A model generated the notes under the pieces. It was not told the DNA's origin, searched no databases, and saw only the letters and a list, made by a program, of their open reading frames with translations. Both the position numbers and the translations under genes were made by a program. DNA of 64,000 nucleotides from Kingdonia uniflora (taxonomy: Eukaryota > Streptophyta > Magnoliopsida > Ranunculales > Circaeasteraceae), in the NCBI GenBank assembly GCA_014058105.1, contig JACGCM010000325.1:868001-932000 (forward strand), given 5' to 3'. Within the stretch, counting starts at the first letter, position 1. Every line of letters starts with the position of its first letter. Shown piece by piece: positions 49,501-58,700 of this stretch.

Positions 49501-52500
49501 ATGATGGGCCCTGTAGTTATTTCCCAGCTTCAAGGGGGCTAAGCTCGGTGACTCCTTATCCCCACTTCTTTTTGCCGTTGCTGAAGATGTTCTCATTAGA
49601 GGGATTAATAATCTGAGAGAGAGGTAGTGGGTGCAACCTATGGTAACTGCCAAAGAGGTTGTGGTCCCATCCCACCTTTTTGCTAATGATATCTTTATCT
49701 TTGATAATGGGGGCATTGTTGGATTAAGAAGAATCCTGCCTTTTCTTAAAGATTGTCAAGTGATTCAGGTCAATGAATTAGCCAAGAGAAGAGTAAAATC
49801 TTCTGGGAAACATGTCAGTTGCTAGAAGGAGAATATCAGCTCTCGTTGACATCAAAGGAAGCCCTTCCCACCACCTATTTGGGAGTTCCACTGGTTCAAG
49901 GGAGAGTCAAACCTAGCCTGTTCAAAACATAAGTTGATATAGAGTGGGTAACATACTCACTGATCAAGGGAGAGTAACACTAATCAAATCAATTCTAGCC
50001 AGTCCCTATTTATAATATTGCAGTTTACAAGTGGCCTACCTCAGTTACTAAAGACTAAAGAAATTATGAGAAATTTTCTGTGGTCTGGAAATCCTAGCAT
50101 CAGAAAAGTGTCTACAGTGTGCTGGAAAAAAGTGGGTAAACCCCTAAATAAAGGAGGCTTGGGTATTAGAAGTCTTCAGGAGATAAACATGTCCATGCTT
50201 ATGAAGCTTGGATGGGAGATTCTGCAGGGTAAGAGTGACTGGGCTTCCTTAACAAAGGCCAACTTTTATAATGCCCATGGGACCATGATTAATTATAATA
50301 AAAAATCAACAATATAGAGTGGGGTGAAGTCAGCTATTGTGACTATGAAATATAGGGTCTTCTGGCATGTAGGCAATAGCAAGAGAATCTCATTCTGGCA
50401 AGGCAATTCAATGTCTACAACAGCTCAAAAAGACCAAGTTCTTGGTGAATATGTTGTGAGCAATGTGGTGGTACAAGGGGTTATTGTGCTGCCTTCTCTC
50501 CTTCAGAATATGTTCACAGCTATGGGCCTTGACTTCTCTGATATGCGCACTAATTCAACTGTTGAAGATACATGTATTTGGAGGCCTGATACTAAAGGTT
50601 TGTTCTCTGCAAAGTCTGCCTTTGGGATTGTGAATAGAGCTCTTATTTGAGAGATTGGGGTCTTCATTTCTTCAACTTTCATGGGAATTCTGTTACAAAT
50701 GTCAGACTTAGTGGCCCTCTCCCACAATGCTAGCCCGTTAAAGACTTGTGGAAAGCCTTCTTTCTGATCTCTAACTATCAATTATGGCTCTCCAGAAATG
50801 CTTCGACCTTTAACAATGTGCAGGCTACGTATAGAAAGGGATATAAAAGAGTGCTCAAGTTTAAGTAAATCTGCAATGTACAATAACAACAACCAGGTTG
50901 AACCGCAGATTATCATAAACTTGGGACCTGTGATCAAACTCAAAAGAAACCCTACAGTGAAGTCATGTTTCTGGATTCCACCAGCTTATGATGAAACTAA
51001 GAAATACAAAATATCCAATATTTATCGAAGAAATACAAAAGGTAAAATAAATGAGAAACATACAACTTAAATAGTATTCACATACAGCGGATTTTAAAAG
51101 TATTAGTAGTTAATTGGCTGAGAATGATTACCTTCATGTGAGGAAAAAGGCTTTTGTCCGCGGCCTTTGAGATGTGGACAAATGAGGAACATATTTGCAA
51201 CCTTGCATACCGAGCTCTATTCGTCAAAGGATCCTGTTCAACAGTCGATTAATAATAAGTGGTGGAGTGATTTATATGCATTAGACCAACATATAATATA
51301 GGATTTACAGAAGAAAAGGGGGGAAAAGTAGGAAAGAAAATATATGACCTTAAAAGCAAATGGAAGTGATGTCAAAAGTTCAAAAAGCTTATTGATAACG
51401 CCACCCATTGCATCAGGAAAGTATCTTAGAAAGGGACCCAATGAAGCTAAATAATGCGCAAGTACTTCTGCAAGAGGTGGCTCGGTCCATTTTAAAGTAA
51501 GAAGTTGTTGTAGTAAACCTGCAAAAAGATATTAGAATTTTCAGTTAGCATTAAAAGGAAAGCATTTAAAATTCCTAATGAGGTATGAAAAACACAGTCA
51601 ACAACCTTCAAAGATTCTGCATAATTCAAGCCGAATTGTAGAATTATCACCCCCAATCTCAGTGGATCCATCAAAAATTGCAGTCGAAACATTCTCCAAG
51701 GCCATTTGCATGCTTTCGATTATGGCTAAGTCCTGCAAATTTAAAATTAATTTGCATAAAGGGGTTTAGAGCAAGTAAAGAAAAATGATTATGACCACAC
51801 GAATCTATGAAGAGAAAAACTGTTTAATAAAATTAAGAGTTATTTGGATATAACCCAGATTTTTTTGTATCTTCATGTGATATACCCCATTCATCAATAC
51901 CCCTTTATCTGGTAAATGTCTGACTTCAGAGCAGAGATACATTCCCTACATGTCGTAGTTTTTTAAAAGTGTCCTAAATGTGACAGGGGGACAAGAAGGA
52001 AACTCCCTTCACAAGTAGCTCTTATTGCGGAACATGCAGGGGATGGGGGTATTTCAAAGGGACCCAAAGTGTAGGGGTTGTTTCCAAATTAGTCAAATGA
52101 GAGAAAACTTCATAGTGAAGTGTTTAGAACTCGACCTGAACAGGCATTGGAGAAAGCAAGAGGCTCTTGATAATAGTCTGAATTCTATCAGACACCCTCG
52201 CTGCAGCTAAACAGGGCTTTTGAGAAGCAACAAATCGGATAAGTTCCAACTGCAATAAGAAATTACGCATCAGTAATACAAAAAAGGAAGGCAAGCAGCT
52301 AAATTACAGAGCTTTTATTTTAATTTATGAATTTGGGTTCTATTGCAGAATGCCAGTAAAGTATCATGGGAAAACAGTGTGACAAATCCCTTAGAGACTA
52401 GATGGAAACTCTTTCATGACCTAATCCAATTAAACCAATCTAAGAGCTACATTTATATCATTTAGGTAGCTTTGACAGTTAAAAACAAATTTATTCAATT

Positions 52501-55500
52501 GTACAGTGCCAGGTTTTGAGAGAAGATCTGCAGGAAAATTTCTTTCCTTACTAGAATATACCAAAGCAATGTTCACAAGTGCCCCAAGCCTACTGAGATT
52601 TTCAATAAGTATTCTGCATAGACCAGTATACTAAGGATGGGTTTTTTTTTCTACCAAAGAAGCAGCATTGAATCAACCTCTACAGTTATAGTAACTCCCT
52701 TGAAAACATCTCTGCAATCCTTGAAGAAGAGCCATCAGTTCTGCTTGTCCACAGTTCCAAGTGTCCTAACCCCCAAATAAAGTCACTAGAAAAGTTTCTA
52801 AGTAATCCGGCCCCTCCACATTTACCAAAAATACCGAAAGAAGAGCCATCGGAACACAAAAGATGAGTAAGTCAGCCTTCATGAGTATGCTGTGTAATAC
52901 ATATCTTTGTTCCTGATTACCCATAGTTCCCCGGAAAATAAAAGCAGGCAAGATGCCTTCAATAACACCCATTTCACTTCTTCAATTAGACAAAGCCAGC
53001 CAAGATTTGTGAGTGCAACCACTGAGGGGGTGGGTAGTGAAAGGATTTGAATTATTTGCTTTTTATTCGTCTCTCTTGAGGGTATATATACCAAGATAAA
53101 ACACTATGTATTAAATAGTCGCTACCAAGGTAGTCAATGTGTGTTGCGATGTGAATGCGACCATGGCTAGCAATATGCAACATGGATCTTGCAACCACAA
53201 TGCGACATGATGCAATCTGTTGTGATACATTAGGTGAAATACTGCATATGCTGATTATGCACCCACTAAATGTATAATAATTAATCGTATATGAGTTCAT
53301 TTATTTTGAATTTAAGAGATATAGATGATGTTATTTGGGTTCGAGTTTTCAGTTTTATCAAGTCTTAATACTTTTCCAGATTCTCTTCAGTATGGATGGA
53401 GGTGAACTTTTGTTCAGACACTGGAGCAAAAAGGGGAACAAGATTACCACAGGGAAGCTCAGAATGGCATGATGCCAGGCCTTCTTTTCTACACGAGATT
53501 GAAGTGCCTAACATAGAATACATTAGGATTGATATGTAATCTCTGGAGCTGCAGACGATTGGAGACACAATGTGTGCCAGCCTAGTTGGGAGGTCATGTG
53601 TTCTTAGTGATGGCTGTGCTCTTTTATCTTTCCCATTTTTGTATCATTCTCTCCCTCTCCATGTATTCTTTATTTACAAAAATCAATAAAAAATTATGCT
53701 TACCTAGCAAAAAAAAAGTTTGAATTTTGTGATTTATCTCATACGAGTTATCATAATCGAGGTTTTAGCTTTACGTATATTTCGTAATCAAGTTTTGCGT
53801 TTTAAAAAATCTTTTACTCGACTTTTGAGTTTAATTTTTAGAAGACCTTCGCAACGGACATTGCAACACATCATGTGTTGCATTGCGTTGCAAGGTGTTG
53901 CGACGTGTTGCGATAAATTGCGTCACAAATGCGCTATTCAAAGGTGTTATGAGGTATGTTGTGTTGCACCCAGGTGTAGCAACATCAGTAGCAATTGCGC
54001 TCGCACCACTCACAGCAGACTATCTTGGTTGTTACATACAACTAATAAACAATTATAGGATTGTGCAATAGCTTTTACAACAACTATTACAAACAACTTT
54101 AATGATGCAGTTTTATACACAGTTTAGTGTTCAGTAAAGGATGTATAACAATCCCCCGCAAACTTGATGGTCGTAGACGGACGAGTTTGGGACGTAACCA
54201 CTGTTAACATTTTTTACGAAGACCTTTAGTGAGAAGATCAACTATTTGGTCAAACAGAACAAACAAACTGCACCCGATGACTGCTAGAGGCAAGCCATTC
54301 CGGGACAAAATGATAGTCCAATGTATTTTGTTTGTGCATGAAAGACGGGATTGGAAGCCATATATGTGGTGCTAAGATTGTCACAATACATGGCGATATG
54401 CGCTCGAATGAATTGATGCAACTCACGGAGCAAGTAAGTAATCCAGATAGACTCGGCACAAGAGAGAGCAAGTGGTCGATACTCAGCTTCAGTACTGGAG
54501 AGAGACACAACCGGTTGCTTCTTATCATTGCATGAGATAAAATGACGTCCCAAGAAAGTCAGACAGCCAAATGTTGAACGTCTACTATCATTACAGCCTG
54601 CCCAATCAACATCAGATAAAATAGTGAGAGCTTGTGCCTAGAGGATGGTCAAAAGGCAAGATCAAACCTCAATAGAACCCTTCAGGTACGTTTAACAACA
54701 ATTAAATGAGAAGTACGTTGAGTACTAATAAACTGAGCCACATGGTGAATTTCATAGGTTATATATGGTCGAGTGAAAGTAAGATAGTGTAAGGAGCACA
54801 CTAGATGACACCCTAAAGAGATGAAAGTTATGACTAAGCTGCAAGAGAAGTGGAGCGACGGTTTGCACTCGAGCATACTACTATGCTGATGAAGATAAAT
54901 GGCATATTTGGTCTGAAAGAGATGTAGTCCAGGCTGAAGAGAAGTAATCACTAGACCAAGAAAATAGTGGAGCGGCCCTACGTCCTTGATCTCAAAATCC
55001 TTGCGCAACAAAGAAGAAAGAAACCCAAGTAAAGAAGGACCGGACCAATCACGGTAAGAATGATATCATCAACATACAATAGGAGGACCAGAATTTGAAA
55101 ACCACGCTGGAAAAAAATAGGGAATGATTGAATAAAACCATAACTGATGATAATAGTAACGTAAAAGCACGGCAACGTTACAAACAACAAAGGGATAAAG
55201 AAAATAGAGCAGCAGATTAACAATGAAAAACTTACCAGTGCAGTTTGGGGTGCATCAGCAGTTTGTTGAACAAAGATTGAACTCTCTTCTAAAGATTAAA
55301 TTCTCAGAAGACAGGCGTCGACGCTTGGAGCCTCCCGATTCCGACACACCGGCAACAACCTAAAGACGAGAGTTCTAAGAGGGACGACATCAGAGGTGAA
55401 GAGCAAAGCCTTGCGGGGGCCAGAGGCAAAATAAAAATAAAAAATACGAAGAGAGGCAGTCAGACCACCATTTCACCCATGAGTCCAAAGGAACACGAGA

Positions 55501-55757
55501 GCAAGCCTTCACAACATCGATAGCCTCACCATCCTCAAGCACCCCCTGGAAAAGTGTGCCGCGCTAAAAAGAATCCCACCTCTGAGTAATGGCGGAAGGA
55601 GGGCAAGGTAAAGACTGCACACGAAATGCCTGGCCGACAGAGCGATATATATTGTAGGACAGCGATGAAAACGACCAATTGGCGGTACAGTCAAAAGAGA
55701 TGAGTGGAACAGGAAGAGCAAAAGGATTCAATAATTCACACCAAGTATCGAATTTTA

Positions 55758-55791
<34 letters not shown>

Positions 55792-58700
55792 TGTGTCAGG
55801 AGTCGTTCTGAGGTCAGAGGAGCAACGCCAGCCCGAACAACCACGCGCCCTATGACCTTGCAACAACTACAAGACTATAAGACATGAACCTATGACCTTT
55901 TGTAAAAGAGATTGGCTGAACCATTCCACCAATTTTAAGTTTTATGCTTATTAAATGATCAGACATTTTTCGTGACATAAGAAACCATCACTTTTGTGGC
56001 ATATGAAGAATTATATGACTTATATTTCCTTCAAACCCGGGCCCCTAGAAAATAAAAAATGACACCAAGAAAAGTTCATTCAACATTTTTGAAAAAGTCC
56101 TCTTAAAATAGGAAAAATCTCATTTCGAGGTTCCAAATGGTGGCTTTAAGGCCAGAAATGGGGTCCAGATCGCCAACACGTTCGTCTTGAGATTATACCC
56201 CAATTGAACTACTTTTTAACCCAAAACAGACACCCGAGCACAAAATCAGTTTTAAAATTTTGGCATCTTTAAACTCAAATAACTCATAAAATACTATGTG
56301 AAACCAAAATCCCAGGATACCGTTGCAATGATCTCATAACTCACTACAAAATTGAGTATTCGCACTAAAAATTTTAACCTCTTATTCACAAAGTTATGGC
56401 CTTTAAAATATTTTTATTTCGTTAATATACTCTATTTCAACAAAATCTTTTTTTTTTTTTTTAGTTGGTTTCAACAAAATCTTTGAAAAGAGGTTTGTCA
56501 AGTATAACAAGCAAACGACTAAAAAACAAAATGCCTAAGTGCATAAGCTCGGCGGTGACACAGTACCCAAAATCGGGATCCGGCTTGACGCAATAGGGGC
56601 AGTAATGAAAGTGCCCGAACACATCGAGCATATCTGCCAAAGGACCCCTGGGTGGGATCCCCAGACGACCCTCATAGTGCGGCACGAGGAAGATTATAAA
56701 AAAATTACTCCTCAGTACAATCAATACCATCACAACCGGCCTCCCCCACGGGTATGAATTTTGGGAAGATGTTCATCGAACTGGCATAGCCTCGAAAATG
56801 ATCATACGCCAGAAAGGTAACATCCACACAGGTGCGGATTATACAGCGACCACTCGAGGAACAAAGGTCCTGATAAAGAAGATCAAGTCGGTGGTACAAT
56901 CAACCCAAATACACAGGGCTAGGAAGCGCTGACCCACCCCACAGGCTAGCTGAATAGCAAGCCGAACAAAACAGGCTGGATAAAGGTGTCAGGCCAAACG
57001 GGAAACACAAAAACAGACAACCAGCACCTAATGAAGGCAACCAGCAGTAAACCAGAGTCTGGGAATACAACGTGCTCAGCCATTAGAGTAGCAAAATAAT
57101 GTTAGCTCAGTGATAGAGCACGGCATCAACCGATTTAATACGAGAATCACCAAGGTGAATGTCGTTGTAAGGAAAGGTGCCTCGTCGGCCAAAACCCTCA
57201 AAGAATACAGTGTTATCATACTCAGCAGTAGGGGGGTCTCGTATCCCCAAAAGTATCGGATCCACGCCTCCACACTCCCGCGAAGAACGTGAAGGAGTGT
57301 GTGACCCTCATGCACAACCGGGCAAGGCGCACAGAAAATCTTTTGGAGTGCGGCCAAAGTGTCTACCTCCGCTTCGGATAAGCAGCCGTCGTCAGAGACC
57401 TGAGTAGGAACACAACACAAGGCATGCACATCCTCTAACATAAGGGTCGCCTCCCCCCATGGCGTACATGAAAGTGTGTGTAGCGGGACATCAACACAGC
57501 AAAAGAGCGTCCAGTCCAGGGTAGTCGACATTGGCAGGGGAAAGAAACCTACTCTGGCAGATAGATTAGTGGATGCTAAGTCGCCTAAGAGAAAAGTTGT
57601 AAGAAGGGTGAAAAAGCGTGCACTTTGCCAAGAAACCCATAACTTAGGGAAGTCCTCGTGTGCAATACAGTGGACAATAAGGGGGAGGATATCCCCACGC
57701 GCAAGTAGACATGGAGGAATAACAAAAGGGTTCACTGCTATTGTCTTCTTTGTCTCTCTTAAATCGACGAGTATATAGCAAAACTAAAAATTCCCAAAAA
57801 TAGGGCACTCTCTTCTAAATGGCTACTCTTAAGTCCCGTATAAAAACTTACCTCCTTCGATTTTTAACTAATGTGAGAATTATATTAAATAGTAAAAGTA
57901 ATTCCTAATATTGTATTTTGCATTCCACAAAACCGTTGTGGATTTTGCAGAACATAAATGCTAACTTTATTACCTAATATTGAATCCGTCTTGAATCCTT
58001 ATTACTGCAAATACTATTTGTCGTTTACTTTTTGGCTTCAATAATACATTTGGAAGTAAAACAGTAAGAGCATTTTGCAAAAATGCTATCCTAAACACCT
58101 TTGAATCATACTCTTCTTATAAAAATGCTAACGGAGCCATTTTAGCATTTCAAACAATAAATTAACTTAGATCCATAGAAAATAACGCTTATTTAGTACA
58201 ATCTAACTGATAGATCAGAGTTCATATGACTAGAAGATATAGTATAAGAAATTAGCATCGTAAAGCATACCAGCCTAGAGCGATACTGGCTGAATCCTCC
58301 CTTGTCATCAAACTCGTCACTCCACAACTCCAAGGGCCCTAAACAAATAGTTGCTCCAGGTGAAACCTTTTCTCTCTTGAGCATGCGTTGGAAAGCCACA
58401 TCCAATATAGCACTACAAATGCTGTCATTAATAAAAATCAGTACTGTTTTCTTTTCCTTATCAGCCTGATCAGAACTCTCTCCAGTTGCTTGTGGAGTGA
58501 CCTTTGACTTGGACATCAATTCTCTCATTAGTGCCTAACAAACAAGATAACAGGAAAAGGGTTCTAAAGTAATATTTTGATAGTTGACCTTTTATTTTTT
58601 AAGGCCCAAAATACAAAATTCGTGGATATATTGGTCCCCCAAAATTTTGATATATTTTCAGTATATTGGATTAATATAAAAAAATATCGAAATATTTGAT

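Noticed and set aside
51492..51769. ORFs overlapping HST exons in other frames (51492-51692 minus, 51578-51769 plus)
   Set aside because: They are shadows: the HASTY reading with splice sites accounts for the sequence.
57110..57778. Plus-strand ORFs opposite the PMD fragment
   Set aside because: The minus-strand frame carries the conserved PMD signature; the plus frames are antisense shadows.
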